The position numbers and the translations under genes were made by a program. From Cryptosporangium arvum DSM 44712 (lineage in GTDB: Bacteria; Actinomycetota; Actinomycetes; Mycobacteriales; Cryptosporangiaceae): a DNA stretch of 64,000 bases. Positions within the stretch are counted from its first letter, which is position 1, and each line of letters starts with the position of its first letter. The stretch lies in the NCBI RefSeq assembly GCF_000585375.1, contig NZ_KK073874.1:4526001-4590000 (forward strand), read 5' to 3'. Of the stretch, positions 48,254 to 58,388 are shown in pieces. The notes beneath the pieces were generated by a model. The model did no database searches, had not been told where the DNA came from, and worked only from the letters and a program-made list of their open reading frames with translations.

Positions 48254-49006
48254 ATGCACAAAGTCGTGGAGAGCGCCGCCGCCGCGGTCGCTGACGTTCC
48301 GGACGGCGCGACGCTGTCCGTCGGTGGATTCGGGCTGTGCGGGATCCCGTCGGTGCTGATCCAGGCCCTGCTGGAGGCCGGAACGCGCGACCTCGAGGTC
48401 GTGTCGAACAACGCCGGGGTCGACGACTGGGGGCTGGGTGTGCTGCTCGGTGCCCACCGGCTGCGCCGGATCGTCGCCTCCTACGTGGGGGAGAACAAGG
48501 AGTTCGCGCGCCAGTACCTGGCCGGCGAGCTTGAGGTCGAGCTGACCCCGCAGGGCACGCTCGCTGAGCGGATGCGCGCCGGTGGGTCCGGTATCCCCGC
48601 GTTCTTCACCGTGACCGGGGCCGGCACCCAGGTCGCCGACGGTGGCCTGCCCTGGAAGTACGGGTCCGACGGTTCGGTCCTGGTGGCCTCCCCGCCCAAG
48701 GAGACCCGCGAGTTCGGCGGCCGCGAGCACGTGCTCGAGGAAGCGATCGTCGCCGACTTCGGCCTGGTGCGGGCCTGGAAGGGCGACCGGCACGGCAACC
48801 TCGTCTTCCGCCGCGCGGCGCGCAACTTCAACCCGCTCGCCGCGATGTGCGGCCGGGTCACGATCGCCGAGGTCGAGCACCTGGTCGAGCCGGGCGAGAT
48901 CGACCCCGACGACGTGCACACGCCGGGCGTCTACGTGCACCGGGTCGTGGCGCTGACGTCGTCGCAGGCCGCGGAGAAGCGGATCGAGAAGAGGACCGTG
49001 CGATGA
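48254..49006 (+). CDS. 3-oxoacid CoA-transferase subunit A
   Basis: Alpha subunit of a family I CoA transferase, 250 aa. It starts [32 protein letters not shown], with the glycine-rich loop typical of ScoA/PcaI/AtoD, and has [13 protein letters not shown] and [14 protein letters not shown]. It moves CoA from succinyl-CoA (or another donor) to a 3-oxoacid such as acetoacetate or 3-oxoadipate. It overlaps subunit B by 4 nt. The nearby IclR and the acyl-CoA genes at 17-19 kb fit ketone or fatty-acid use. Confidence 0.94.
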   Translation: MHKVVESAAAAVADVPDGATLSVGGFGLCGIPSVLIQALLEAGTRDLEVVSNNAGVDDWGLGVLLGAHRLRRIVASYVGENKEFARQYLAGELEVELTPQGTLAERMRAGGSGIPAFFTVTGAGTQVADGGLPWKYGSDGSVLVASPPKETREFGGREHVLEEAIVADFGLVRAWKGDRHGNLVFRRAARNFNPLAAMCGRVTIAEVEHLVEPGEIDPDDVHTPGVYVHRVVALTSSQAAEKRIEKRTVR

Positions 49007-49632
49007 GCTGGACCCGGGAGCAGATGGCCGCGCGGGCCGCAGCCGAGCTGACCGACGGTTCGTACGTGAACCTCGGCATCGGGCTGCCCACGCTGGTACC
49101 CAACTACGTCCCCGACGACGTCGAACTGGTGCTGCAGAGCGAGAACGGCATCCTCGGCGTCGGCGCCTACCCGGCCGACCCGGACGTCGACCCCGACCTG
49201 ATCAACGCCGGCAAGGAGACCGTGACCGTCCGCCGCGGGGCGTCGTTCTTCGACTCGGCGACGTCGTTCGGCATGATCCGCGGCGGCAAGATCGACGCGG
49301 CGATCCTCGGCGCCATGCAGGTCTCCGCCGCCGGCGACCTGGCCAACTGGATGATCCCCGGCAAGATGGTCAAAGGCATGGGCGGCGCGATGGACCTCGT
49401 CCACGGCGCGGCCCGGGTGATCGTGCTGATGGAGCACGTCGCCCGGGACGGCTCGTTCAAGATCGTCGACGAGTGCTCGCTGCCGTACACCGGCCGCCGG
49501 GTCGTGCACCGCATCATCACCGACCTGGCCGTGCTGGACGTGACCCCGGCCGGGTTGCGGCTGATGGAGCTCGCCCCGGGCGTCACCGAGGAGGAGGTCC
49601 GCTCGGCGACCGAACCTCCGCTGCTGACCTAG
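49003..49632 (+). CDS. 3-oxoacid CoA-transferase subunit B
   Basis: Beta subunit, 209 aa. The catalytic Glu that forms the CoA thioester lies in [13 protein letters not shown]; other marks are [35 protein letters not shown] and [15 protein letters not shown] 49003 overlaps subunit A's stop (ATGA). The last 50 nt overlap the convergent lactate-dehydrogenase-like gene, an unusually long antisense overlap. Confidence 0.95.
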   Translation: MSWTREQMAARAAAELTDGSYVNLGIGLPTLVPNYVPDDVELVLQSENGILGVGAYPADPDVDPDLINAGKETVTVRRGASFFDSATSFGMIRGGKIDAAILGAMQVSAAGDLANWMIPGKMVKGMGGAMDLVHGAARVIVLMEHVARDGSFKIVDECSLPYTGRRVVHRIITDLAVLDVTPAGLRLMELAPGVTEEEVRSATEPPLLT

Positions 49633-50854
49633 GCGCGAGGCGCGCGAGCTGGGTGACGTGTCGGGGGGTGAGTTCCTCGATGCTGTGTGCGCCGAGGAGT
49701 TTCATGGTGCGGATGATTTCGGTGGAGAGGATGTCGATGGTTTTGTCGACGCCGGGTCGTCCGGCGGCCATGAGGCCGTAGAGGTAGGCGCGGCCGATGA
49801 GGGTGAATTTGGCGCCGAGGGCGAGGCAGGCGACGATGTCGGCGCCGTTCATGATGCCGGTGTCGACGCTGATTTCGACGTGGTGGCCGACTTCGCGGGT
49901 GACGTCGGGCAGGAGGTGGAAGGGGATGGGGGCGCGGTCGAGTTGGCGGCCGCCGTGGTTGGAGAGCAGGATTCCGTCGACGCCGTAGTCGGTGAGTTTT
50001 TGGGCGTCTTCGAGGGTTTGGACGCCTTTGACGGCGAGTTTGCCGGGCCACATGTCGCGGATGATTTTCAGGTCTTCGTAGGAGATGGTGGGGTCCATGG
50101 CGGCGTCGAGGAGTTCGCCGACGGTGCCGCCGGTGGAGGAGAGGGACGCGAATTCGAGTTTGGGGGTGGTGAGGAAGTCGTACCACCACCAGGGTCGGGG
50201 GATCGCGTTGGCGACGGTGCGCAGGGACAGTTGTGGGGGGATGGAGAACCCGTTGCGTTTGTCGCGGAGGCGGGCTCCGGCGACGGGGGTGTCGACGGTG
50301 AAGAACAGGGTGTCGAACCCGGCCGCGGCGGCCCGCTCCACCAGCCCGTAGGAGATTTCCCGCTGGCGCATGACGTAGAGCTGGAACCAGTTACGCCCGG
50401 TCGGGTTGGCGGCTTTGACGTCTTCGATGGAGGTCGTACCCAGTGTGGAGAGCGTGAACGGGATCCCGGCTGCGCCGGCTGCGGCGGCGCCGGCGGTTTC
50501 GCCTTCGGTGTGCATCAGACGGGTGAACCCGGTGGGCGCGATCCCGAACGGCATCGCCGACGGCCCCCCGAACACGGTGGTGGAGGTGTCGACGTTCGCC
50601 ACGTCGGCGAGGACCGACGGGTGGAATTCGACGTCGAGGAATGCTTGGCGGGCGCGGCGCAGGGAGAGTTCGGCTTCGGCGGCGCCGTCGGTGTAGTCGA
50701 AGGCGGCGCGGGGGGTGCGTCGTTGGGCGATGCGGCGCAGGTCGGCGATGGTGAGGGCGCTGTCGAGGCGTCGGGTGCGTCCGTTGAGCTGGGGTTTTTT
50801 GAGTTGCAGGAGTTCGAAGATTTCCGCGGGCTTCGGAACCTGACGTCGGACCAC
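49583..50854 (-). CDS. FMN-dependent alpha-hydroxy acid dehydrogenase (lactate dehydrogenase-like)
   Basis: Flavoenzyme of 423 aa in the glycolate oxidase/L-lactate dehydrogenase family. TIM-barrel marks: [56 protein letters not shown] and the active-site [12 protein letters not shown] with catalytic His and Arg, then [25 protein letters not shown]. Start: GTG 50854 directly after GGAGGAGGA. The product oxidises L-lactate or a similar 2-hydroxyacid at the membrane. Codon use differs from neighbours (CAA, AAA, GAA, CTC common), making the plus strand G/T-rich from about 49640 to 50850. The C-terminus extends 50 nt into scoB. Confidence 0.93.
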   Translation of the reverse strand: MVRRQVPKPAEIFELLQLKKPQLNGRTRRLDSALTIADLRRIAQRRTPRAAFDYTDGAAEAELSLRRARQAFLDVEFHPSVLADVANVDTSTTVFGGPSAMPFGIAPTGFTRLMHTEGETAGAAAAGAAGIPFTLSTLGTTSIEDVKAANPTGRNWFQLYVMRQREISYGLVERAAAAGFDTLFFTVDTPVAGARLRDKRNGFSIPPQLSLRTVANAIPRPWWWYDFLTTPKLEFASLSSTGGTVGELLDAAMDPTISYEDLKIIRDMWPGKLAVKGVQTLEDAQKLTDYGVDGILLSNHGGRQLDRAPIPFHLLPDVTREVGHHVEISVDTGIMNGADIVACLALGAKFTLIGRAYLYGLMAAGRPGVDKTIDILSTEIIRTMKLLGAHSIEELTPRHVTQLARLAPRSAAEVRSPSGPPPR

Positions 50855-50933
50855 CGCTCCTCCTCCGGTTGTGCTGAGCCCATCCAACGGCATCCCCGCC
50901 CTACCGGCGCGGCGCCCCCTGAGCAGCGAGTCC

Positions 50934-53900
50934 CTACGGGCGTTCCTTCGGGTCGTTGGCCTGCTCTGCGGCTTCTTCGCCGTCTCCGAGAATCTCGATC
51001 GTCAGTCTCGCCAGATCATCCGGCTCGTCGGTGCCGGGCTCGGGTGTCTCGAAGACCGATCGCAGTGCTGCCACCTGGGCTCTGTTCAAGCGCTCTCGAT
51101 GGGCACGAAGTGTACGCAGCACGATTGTCCGGTAGGTACGGCGAGCCTCGATTCCACTCGGCGGGAAGCCTCGCCGAGCGATTTCGAAGCAGTCCGAGAA
51201 CGCCGTGAATACGTCCTCTTGTGCACAGGGTGTCGACGTACGAAGCCAGAGATCGATCAACGAGCGGGCGGCTGACACCGCCCGGTCATCCCAGTATCCG
51301 TGTACCGAGGTGACCGAATCGGCGATCTTCGCGGCCAAGGATTCCAAGGCGTGGTGTGCGAGGTCGTCGAGCGGATCGCACAGAAAGTTGGTCTGCCACT
51401 GACGCAATGCGTCATTCTCCGTGAGCCAGCTGAACGTTCCGCGCTCGAACTCCGGGTACTGCTTATCGGCAGTCAGAACGTCGCGTGTCCACCACAGATC
51501 GGCCGCGGGTGCGTCAGCCTCTGGCCAGGACAGGTCTCGAAAGAATCGAAGAGATCGTTGCTCGCCATTCCACTGCCGTTCGACGCCGAGAGTTCCGACC
51601 AGCCGGCTCCATGCGTCACCGCGCAGTTGTGACCGCCACAGTTGAGCGGTCCGGCGCCAGGCGTCGATGCGGTCATCGGTGTCGGGGAACAGGTCATCGG
51701 TCGTGATGCGTTCTCCGGTCGCGATCAGCACCAGGAGGAGATTGGCCGAGTAGGTCGCATGACGCGCCGGAACGGTCAGAGCCACGGGCTCGTAGTCGGT
51801 GAGCCGCCCGTGGTCCCGGGCCTCCATCGACCGGTGGAACAGGCCGACGAGGATCGTTCTGATCGAAGCGCGCCGACGTGGCTCCCAGGCGCCCAGCCGT
51901 TCGGTCAGGAAGTCCAGAGTGGTCCGGCGTTGGCTGATCACCGCGAAGGACAGCAGAGCGTAGAGGAAGTCATCGTCGATACGGGTCATTCGGCTGCGTC
52001 GCGCCTGCCGGACAGCGTCCTCGACCAAATCGTCCAGCTCGCGGTCGAGAGCACGGGCTATGAGGTACTCGCCGAATGTGGCGTGGAGGAACTCGTACGT
52101 CCGTAGTGGCTGCTCTTCCCGGCGGGCCCGGGCCTCATGGATGAAGAAGAAGCGACCCAGGACGGTCTGACCAGCCGTAAGGCCCTGCCGGGCTGAGGTC
52201 GCCTCGGCCGGATGGCTCGACTCGGAGTCCAGAAGGATCGGCAGATCGGCATTCAGATCGGTCTCGGCCACCCACTGCCGCCCGCGGTTGAACGCTGCGA
52301 ACGCCACCATCGCCAGCCGGAACAGCTCTTCCTGCATGAGACCGTCGACATGGTCGTCGGGATGACCCTGACCGGCCTTGAGCACCTCGCGCCGGGCGAA
52401 CTGTCCGAGGAGCCGCTCGTAGAGATCAGCGCGTTTGAGCTCGGCACCGAGTCTGGCCTGGAGGGCGTTGTCCTGAGCGTCGTAGATGGCCAGCATCAGC
52501 AGCAGCGCGACCCACTCGACGATCTGCTCGTCGGTAAAGGGCTCCAAGCGCAGCGCTACCGTGTCCGCGGTCGGGCGCGCCCGGTCCGCGACCGTTGTTC
52601 TTTGGGTGACGATGACGGCGACCGGGCGACCCTCGACGGACTCGCGGCGCTGGAACCGGGCCACGTTCATGAGGTAGTCCCACTGGCTCACGCCCGTTGC
52701 CTGCAGCAGTTCGTCGAACCCGTCGAGGAGGACGACCGGCAGCGCGCCGGGTACGACGTCGACGACCTCCGGCCAGGTCGCCCGCTCTCCTGTCGTGTCG
52801 AAGATGGCTTGCTCGATTTGAAGTTGCAACGACGCGTCAGCCGGGACGTCACGCAACGGAACCCGGACCACCATGAAGTCCTCGGCCGGCAAGGTCGCGG
52901 CCAGCATTCGCGTCAGGAGGGATTTACCGGACCCGGGCTGGCCGAGCAGAAGCAGCGGCCCGTTCACGGCCGACACCGACGTCAGGTGCCCGATCAGGAA
53001 ACGCATCAGATCGTCGTGGGTCGACTGTCCCTCCCACCAGCGCTCGTCGGCGATCGGGTCCTGTGGGCCAACCGCCGCCACTCGGAACGACGGGTTGACG
53101 TACGACGAAGCGATGTTCGGAATCGCCGGCCCGGAGTCGTTGCCCTGTGTGTCGAGCAGCGGATCGTGCAGTGCGGCCGCGTAGGCGCGCGAGAGCGACG
53201 TCCGTGTCCGCCGGCCGATCCGGTCGGGCGCGAGCGAGGCGAGCATCTCTTGCAGAGCCGCCACGCCGATGGTCACCGTGGTGATTCGGTCGCGCGTCGC
53301 CTGATGATCCAGCAGGTTGACCCAGAAGCCGAACTCCGGCACCTCGCCGGCCATTCGGCGGAAGCTCGCCTGATAGCCGGCGACGGCCCGGTCGATCACG
53401 TGGCCGTGCAGGGCTTCGAAGATCCGCTCACGATCGGCGTCTCGCAGTGAATCCCAGGCGGCGAGACCGGCGAGGAACTCCGCGACCGCGTCCGACATCC
53501 GGTCGTAGAACCGCTCGACGTCCGCCAGCAGGACCTCGGGTGGCACATGGGGCATCGGGATCGGCACATCGGAGTGCAACAACGCTCGTCCCAAGTCTCC
53601 CAGGCGGGCGCTTCTCGGTCGCTCGCCGGTGGCCAGGGTCACGCGTTCTACGCCGCTGATCTCCAATGCGGAGCCTGAGATCGGCAACCGGATCGACGAC
53701 AACGCGTCGAAGTAGGCGCCGACCACGAGTGCGGCATGCCCTGCGGCAAGCCGCTGCGTCCGGTCGATACGGCTCAGACCGGCGGCCCGATCCGACAGAT
53801 CACTGACCAGCAGATGACTGGCTTGCGCCAGCTCGGCCTTGGCGTCGAAGAGACTCATCGCCAGTCCACTGCCGCCCGCCGTCGCCGCGAGCAGCAGACC

Positions 53901-53990
53901 GCCGGTCGCCCGTTCGAGAACCGTCACCGTCTTGCTGTGTGAGCCGCCCAGGATGCGGACCGCGTCGGCATAGGACAGGGATCGGCTCAC
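50934..53990 (-). CDS. NACHT-type STAND NTPase with N-terminal helical domain
   Basis: Protein of 1018 aa. The N-terminal ~270 residues ([43 protein letters not shown]) look like the helical N-terminal domains found before bacterial NACHT modules; from memory closest to the NNH7 type, not verified. The NACHT domain follows: Walker A GQPGSGKS (350-357), Walker [12 protein letters not shown] with the double acidic DE (about 420-429), then [17 protein letters not shown], typical of the NACHT winged-helix region. The C-terminal half is helical, without clear repeats. Such proteins are known or predicted anti-phage sensors. Start GTG 53990. Codon use is less GC-rich than neighbours. It stands alone. 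Confidence 0.85.
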   Translation of the reverse strand: MSRSLSYADAVRILGGSHSKTVTVLERATGGLLLAATAGGSGLAMSLFDAKAELAQASHLLVSDLSDRAAGLSRIDRTQRLAAGHAALVVGAYFDALSSIRLPISGSALEISGVERVTLATGERPRSARLGDLGRALLHSDVPIPMPHVPPEVLLADVERFYDRMSDAVAEFLAGLAAWDSLRDADRERIFEALHGHVIDRAVAGYQASFRRMAGEVPEFGFWVNLLDHQATRDRITTVTIGVAALQEMLASLAPDRIGRRTRTSLSRAYAAALHDPLLDTQGNDSGPAIPNIASSYVNPSFRVAAVGPQDPIADERWWEGQSTHDDLMRFLIGHLTSVSAVNGPLLLLGQPGSGKSLLTRMLAATLPAEDFMVVRVPLRDVPADASLQLQIEQAIFDTTGERATWPEVVDVVPGALPVVLLDGFDELLQATGVSQWDYLMNVARFQRRESVEGRPVAVIVTQRTTVADRARPTADTVALRLEPFTDEQIVEWVALLLMLAIYDAQDNALQARLGAELKRADLYERLLGQFARREVLKAGQGHPDDHVDGLMQEELFRLAMVAFAAFNRGRQWVAETDLNADLPILLDSESSHPAEATSARQGLTAGQTVLGRFFFIHEARARREEQPLRTYEFLHATFGEYLIARALDRELDDLVEDAVRQARRSRMTRIDDDFLYALLSFAVISQRRTTLDFLTERLGAWEPRRRASIRTILVGLFHRSMEARDHGRLTDYEPVALTVPARHATYSANLLLVLIATGERITTDDLFPDTDDRIDAWRRTAQLWRSQLRGDAWSRLVGTLGVERQWNGEQRSLRFFRDLSWPEADAPAADLWWTRDVLTADKQYPEFERGTFSWLTENDALRQWQTNFLCDPLDDLAHHALESLAAKIADSVTSVHGYWDDRAVSAARSLIDLWLRTSTPCAQEDVFTAFSDCFEIARRGFPPSGIEARRTYRTIVLRTLRAHRERLNRAQVAALRSVFETPEPGTDEPDDLARLTIEILGDGEEAAEQANDPKERP

Positions 53991-54144
53991 ACCGCGAGCC
54001 TGCCTGACTACTGGCCGCTACGACACCGCATTCCCGATGTCGGTCCGACCGTCGGCGCGGAGGCCGCATGTTCGTAGACCCGCCTCCGGACGCTCGGTAG
54101 CCGTCGCTACCCGGCGGTCCGACCTCCGCGCCACTCAGCCCGCG

Positions 54145-56286
54145 CTAACCGACCGCCACGGGCTCCTTCGGGGCCGTTTCCTCGTCCCCGCGGAGGGACT
54201 CGCCTTCGATGTCCACCCTGGGCAGCAGCCGGTCCAGCCACCCCGGCAGCCACCAGGCTCCTCGTCCCACCAGGGCCAGCACCGCGGGCACCAGCGTCAT
54301 CCGCACGACGAACGCGTCGATCAGGACGCCCACGGCCAACGAGAACGCGATCGGTTTGATGATGGCGTCGTCCGGGATGACGAACGTGGCGAAGACGCTG
54401 AACATGATCAGCGCGGCCGCCGTCACGACCCGGGAGGCGTGGCGGGCGCCACCGTGGACCGAAGCCAGCGCCTTGCCGGTACGCACCCACTCCTCGCGGA
54501 TGCCGGACACCAGGAACACCTCGTAGTCCATCGCCAGACCGAACAGCACCGCCATCAGGATGATCGGCAGGAAGCTGATCACCGGGCCCGTCCTGCCCAC
54601 TCCGAGGACGTCGGCGAGCCAGCCCCACTCGAACACCGCTGCGGTCGCGCCGAACGACGCGCCGACCGACAGCAGGAAGCCGATCGTCGCTTTCAGCGGA
54701 ACGACGAGCGAGCGGAAGACCACGAGCAACAACACCAGGCACAGGCCGACGACGACGGCGGCGAACGGGACGAGGGCGGCGGAGAGGCGGTCGGAGACGT
54801 CGATGGCGATCGCGGTGTTGCCGGTGACCTGGACGCGCACGCCGGTCTGGGCCTCGATCGCGCCGGCCCGGTCGCGGATCGTGTCGACGAGGTCGGTGGT
54901 GGCCTGGGCGTCGGGACCGGTCCGGGGGATGACCTGGATCAACGCGTACTCGCCGTCGGGGGTGGGCACGGGCGGCGTGACCGCGACGACGTTCGTGAGC
55001 GCGCCGAGGTCCTTCGCGACCAGTGCCGCGCGATCGGCGTCGCCGTGGGCCAGGACGAGCAGGGGACCGTTGAAGCCGGGGCCGAACGCCTCGCTGACCG
55101 CGTCGTACGTGACGCGTTGGTGCGTGCCTTCGGCGGCGGAGCCGCCGTCGGGCAGCGCCAGGCGCAGGTCCTTGGCCGGGATCGCCAGCACGAGCAGGCC
55201 GACGACGACGGCGAGCACCGTCCACGCGGGCCGCCGGGTGACGATCCGGGCCCAGCGCTCACCCCCGCTCGTCGTGTCCGGCGCGCCGCGGCGCTCGGCG
55301 CGGGACCCGGGCTTCGGGACCAGCCGGGCACCGGCGAAGCCGAGCAGCGCGGGCACCACGGTCAGCGCCACCAGCACCGCGACCAGCACGGTCGCCGCCG
55401 CGCCGAGCCCCATCACGGTGAGGAACGGGATGCCGACGACCGACAGGCCGGCGAGCGCGATGATCACGGTGAGCCCGGCGAACACGACCGCGCTGCCCGC
55501 GGTGCCGTTGGCCAGGGCCGCGGACTCCTCCGGGTCCATCCCGCGCGCGAGCTGCGTGCGGTGGCGGGAGACGATGAACAGCGCGTAGTCGATGCCGACC
55601 GCGAGTCCGATCATCAGCGCGAGCGTGATCGCGGTCGACGAGATGTTCCCGACGGCGGCGGTGGCGAGCAGCCCCAGCAACCCCACCCCGACGCCGACCA
55701 GTGCGGTGACCAGCGGAAGCCCGGCGGCGAGCAGCGAGCCGAACGTCACGACGAGCACGAGCAGGGCGACGCCGACGCCGATCAGCTCGAGCGCGCTGAC
55801 CGACACGCCGTTCTCGCTGAAGGCCGCGCCGCCGACCGACACGGTGAGCCCGGCCCGCTCGGCCGGTTCGACGGCCTGTTCCAGCGCCTCCGGGTCGCTC
55901 GGGTGCTCGACGGCGTACTCGACCTGGGCCAGCGAGGTCCGCTGGTCGGCCGAGACCGCGCCGGTCTGCACCGCCTCGACCTGGGGCGCGTGCGTCACGC
56001 GGTCGAGGGTGCGGGTCACGACCGCGGTGTAGTCGGTGATCCGTTCCCCGGCGGGGGCGCTGAACACGATCTGCGCGGTGGCGCCGGCCGCGGCCGGGAA
56101 CTCGCGGCTGAGCGTGTCGCGGGCCTGCTGGGACTCCGAACCGGGGATCGAGAAGTCGTTGTCGAGCGAGCCGCCGACGCCGACGACGAGTCCGATCAGT
56201 AACGCCAGGACGGCGGCCCAGGCGCCCAGCACGACACCGCGGTGCCGGAAAGCACCGCGTCCGAGTCGGTGAAGAAGCGTGGCCAT
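54145..56286 (-). CDS. MMPL family RND exporter
   Basis: Complete membrane exporter of 713 aa. Two repeats, each a helix, an extracellular loop and a bundle of helices: the first loop contains DNDFSIPGSESQQARDTLSREFP, the first bundle has MIGLAVGIDYALFIVSRHR and the second MAVLFGLAMDYEVFLVSGIREEW, the proton-relay segments of MMPL proteins. ATG 56286. It is divergent from a TetR gene across a 21-bp perfect inverted repeat, so it is probably induced by the compound it exports. It is a paralogue of the fragment at 1-1218. Confidence 0.95.
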   Translation of the reverse strand: MATLLHRLGRGAFRHRGVVLGAWAAVLALLIGLVVGVGGSLDNDFSIPGSESQQARDTLSREFPAAAGATAQIVFSAPAGERITDYTAVVTRTLDRVTHAPQVEAVQTGAVSADQRTSLAQVEYAVEHPSDPEALEQAVEPAERAGLTVSVGGAAFSENGVSVSALELIGVGVALLVLVVTFGSLLAAGLPLVTALVGVGVGLLGLLATAAVGNISSTAITLALMIGLAVGIDYALFIVSRHRTQLARGMDPEESAALANGTAGSAVVFAGLTVIIALAGLSVVGIPFLTVMGLGAAATVLVAVLVALTVVPALLGFAGARLVPKPGSRAERRGAPDTTSGGERWARIVTRRPAWTVLAVVVGLLVLAIPAKDLRLALPDGGSAAEGTHQRVTYDAVSEAFGPGFNGPLLVLAHGDADRAALVAKDLGALTNVVAVTPPVPTPDGEYALIQVIPRTGPDAQATTDLVDTIRDRAGAIEAQTGVRVQVTGNTAIAIDVSDRLSAALVPFAAVVVGLCLVLLLVVFRSLVVPLKATIGFLLSVGASFGATAAVFEWGWLADVLGVGRTGPVISFLPIILMAVLFGLAMDYEVFLVSGIREEWVRTGKALASVHGGARHASRVVTAAALIMFSVFATFVIPDDAIIKPIAFSLAVGVLIDAFVVRMTLVPAVLALVGRGAWWLPGWLDRLLPRVDIEGESLRGDEETAPKEPVAVG

Positions 56287-56309
56287 GCGGTACCCCTCGC
56301 ACGTCGCGA

Positions 56310-56358
56310 AAATCTGTCAGTACTGACACTAGCGCAAAGTGTCAGTACTGACAGATTT
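56310..56358. promoter_or_regulatory. 21-bp perfect inverted repeat with two TGTCAGTACTGACA boxes
   Basis: Arms at 56310-56330 and 56338-56358 are exact reverse complements with a 7-nt spacer. Each contains the 14-bp palindrome TGTCAGTACTGACA (56315-56328 and 56340-56353), centres 25 bp apart. It lies between the MMPL and TetR starts, so two TetR dimers probably bind and shut both promoters. Confidence 0.8.
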
Positions 56359-56379
56359 GAGTTTTGGGATACTGCGCAC

Positions 56380-56940
56380 ATGACCGGCCGCCGCGAGCTG
56401 CACAAGCAGGAGACCCGCCGAGCACTGCAGGAGGCCGCGGTCCGCCTGTTCGAGCAGGACGGCTACGACCGCACGACCGTGCGCGACATCGCGGCCGCGG
56501 CCGGCGTCACCGAACGCACGTTCTTCCGGTACTTCGCGACCAAGGAGGAACTGGTGCTCGGGGAGGTGCTCGACCTGCTCCCGGTGATCCGCGAAGCGGT
56601 GATCGAGCGGCCCGCCGGGGAGACGCCCTACCAGGCGGTGCGCTCGGCGCTGCTCGCGCTGCTCGACGGGCTCGACCGCGGCATCGGCATCCTGTTCGCG
56701 AGCGAGGAGGGCGCGACCCCGTCCGCGCTGGCCGTCATCCACCAGGTCGAGGAGGCGCTCGAAGACGCGTTCGTGGCCCGGGGTGTGGCCGCGGGGCTAC
56801 CGGCCTCGGTGCTCTCCAAGGCCGCGACGGCCGCGGTGCACAGCACGATCGAGACGCACACCAAGCTCCCGGAGGACCAGCGCACGGTCGACACCGCCCG
56901 CCGCCTGCTCGGCGAGGCGTTCGCCCTGCTGGAGAACTAG
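56380..56940 (+). CDS. TetR family regulator of the MMPL exporter
   Basis: Regulator of 186 aa. The helix-turn-helix (about 10-60) reads LFEQDGYDRTTVRDIAAAAGVTERTFFRYFATKEEL; the helical C-terminal domain (about 75-186) resembles those of export regulators. ATG 56380 (MTGRRELHKQETRR). It faces the MMPL gene across the large palindrome, an arrangement that strongly suggests it is the exporter's repressor. Its stop shares CTAG with the convergent chorismate-mutase-like gene. Confidence 0.92.
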   Translation: MTGRRELHKQETRRALQEAAVRLFEQDGYDRTTVRDIAAAAGVTERTFFRYFATKEELVLGEVLDLLPVIREAVIERPAGETPYQAVRSALLALLDGLDRGIGILFASEEGATPSALAVIHQVEEALEDAFVARGVAAGLPASVLSKAATAAVHSTIETHTKLPEDQRTVDTARRLLGEAFALLEN

Positions 56941-57239
56941 TCGCCGGTGCGGTGCACGCGCAGTTCCAGGTCGATGAACGCGGCGATCATCGCGCGATAG
57001 GTGGCTTCGACGACCGCGGGGTCGGCCCCGGACTCCGCGGCCAGGCCACGGACCTTGCTGATCACCTGCTCGACGCGGGCGGGCGCGCGCACGGCGTCGG
57101 AATCGGCTTTGAGGCGGCCGGCGCGCCGGACGAACTCCTCCCGGCGCGCCAGCAGCCCGACGATCTCGCGGTCGAGCGCGTCGATCGCGGACCGCACCTC
57201 GGTCAGCTGGTCAGCAGTCGTCCGGCGGTCAGCTTCCAT
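56937..57239 (-). CDS. Chorismate mutase family protein (AroQ fold, PchB-like)
   Basis: Small all-helical protein of 100 aa. LTEVRSAIDALDREIVGLLARREEFVRRAGRLKA is the first AroQ helix with the active-site Arg, and APARVEQVISKVRGLA resembles the APERV segment of PchB (isochorismate pyruvate lyase) more than house-keeping mutases. It could rearrange chorismate to prephenate or split isochorismate. ATG 57239 lies inside the 3' end of the YciI-like gene (37-nt overlap), making it the last gene of the molybdenum hydroxylase operon; its role there is unclear. Confidence 0.85.
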   Translation of the reverse strand: MEADRRTTADQLTEVRSAIDALDREIVGLLARREEFVRRAGRLKADSDAVRAPARVEQVISKVRGLAAESGADPAVVEATYRAMIAAFIDLELRVHRTGD

Positions 57240-57484
57240 TCCCGCAGACTACGGTCCTTCGTCACGTTCAGGATCGTGTAGGGGTCCTGGTCGACGAGCG
57301 CCTGCGCGGCGGCCTCGTCGTCGGCCTCGAGCACGATGACGCCGCCGGTCAGGTCGGCGAGCGGGCCCGCGGCCAGGAGGTGGCCCCGCTCGGTCAGCGA
57401 CGCGAGGTGCGCGAGGTGGTCGTCGCGGCGCTCGGCGCGCAGCGGGGTGTCGTGGTAGCCGTAGGTGAGGAGGAACGTGGCCAT
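57203..57484 (-). CDS. YciI family protein
   Basis: Dimeric alpha-beta barrel protein of 93 aa. It has the YciI pattern MATFLLTYGYHDTP, RDDHLAHLASLTERGHLLAAGPL and DPYTILNV with conserved His and Asp residues. Related proteins dehalogenate or isomerise aromatic ring-cleavage products; the role here is not known. AGGAGC precedes the ATG. One nucleotide separates it from the amidohydrolase stop, and its end overlaps the next gene by 37 nt. Confidence 0.88.
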   Translation of the reverse strand: MATFLLTYGYHDTPLRAERRDDHLAHLASLTERGHLLAAGPLADLTGGVIVLEADDEAAAQALVDQDPYTILNVTKDRSLREWKLTAGRLLTS

Positions 57485-57485
57485 G

Positions 57486-58388
57486 TCAGGTGCTCCTATC
57501 GGGGGTCAGGCCGTAGACGCGTCGGGCGTTCTCGGCGAAGATCCAGCGCTGCTGCTCGGCGGGGAGCCCGGCGAGCGTCGCCCGCCAGGCGTCGACGAGC
57601 GTCGGCATCGTGGTCCAGAGTTTCTCGATCGGGAAGTTCGTGCCGAACAGCGCGCGCTCCGGGCCGAAGAGCTCCAGCACCGTGTCGGTCACGAGCCGGA
57701 GCAGGCCGGAGTCGACCCGGTGCACGAACGTGCCCTGGCCGGTCAGCTTCACCACGACGTTCGGCTGCTCGGCCAGCCGGCTCATCCCGGCGCGCCAGGC
57801 CTCGTCCTCGCCGGGGATCAGCATCCCCGCGTGGACCAGCACGAACGTGAGCCCGGGGTGGGCGGCGACGAGCGTCGCGGCGTCGGCCATCTGGGCCGGG
57901 AAGACCTGCAGCTCGAACAGCCAGCCGAGGTCGGCGACGACGGCCAGGTTGCGGGCGAGCACCGGGTCGAGGAGCGCGTCGGGGCGGTCGGCGAACCGGA
58001 ACTCCGGGCGCTCGTGCCAGTGCAGCTGGTGGCGGGTGCCGCGCAGCAGCGGTGAGAGCGCGGCCTGGGCCCTCAGGACGTCCTCGGCCGGGGCGAACAG
58101 GTCCGCGGCGCCGATCACGGCCGCCGGCCAGCCGCTGGCCGCGTGCACGTCGGCGAGCCAGCGCACCTCGTCGAGCACCCGGGGGAGCGGCCAGTTCGTC
58201 TGGACGTAGACCGACTCGGTGATGCCGGCCGCGGTCGCGTCGGTGACGTACTCGTCGATCAGGTAGTCGCGCCGGATCGGCTCGTAGGGGCCGAAGATCC
58301 GCGGCACCGGTTCCCCGGCCAGCCACTCGAGGTCGTCCCGGCGCCAGACGTGGTGGTGCGCGTCGACGATCGGGCCGGTGTAGGTCAT
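57486..58388 (-). CDS. Amidohydrolase family 2 protein (TIM-barrel lactonase/hydrolase)
   Basis: Metal-dependent hydrolase of 300 aa. The N-terminal metal motif is VDAHHHVWRRDDLEWL; later marks include NLAVVADLGWLFELQVFP, LTFVLVHAGM, NVVVKLTGQG, and the final Asp region RALFGTNFPIEKLW (Asn where many have Asp). Members act as lactonases, decarboxylases or amidases in aromatic and sugar catabolism. ATG 58388 overlaps the VWA gene by 4 nt. Within this operon it probably acts on the product of the molybdenum hydroxylase. Confidence 0.9.
   Translation of the reverse strand: MTYTGPIVDAHHHVWRRDDLEWLAGEPVPRIFGPYEPIRRDYLIDEYVTDATAAGITESVYVQTNWPLPRVLDEVRWLADVHAASGWPAAVIGAADLFAPAEDVLRAQAALSPLLRGTRHQLHWHERPEFRFADRPDALLDPVLARNLAVVADLGWLFELQVFPAQMADAATLVAAHPGLTFVLVHAGMLIPGEDEAWRAGMSRLAEQPNVVVKLTGQGTFVHRVDSGLLRLVTDTVLELFGPERALFGTNFPIEKLWTTMPTLVDAWRATLAGLPAEQQRWIFAENARRVYGLTPDRST

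Noticed and set aside
42774-48359. Plus-strand open frames of 771 and 1071 codons
   Set aside because: They are mirror frames of the giant kinase and IclR genes, rich in Arg/Gly/Val without domains; the minus strand carries clear motifs.
54037-56202. 721-codon plus-strand open frame
   Set aside because: Mirror frame of the MMPL exporter; composed mainly of Arg/Asp/Gly without motifs.
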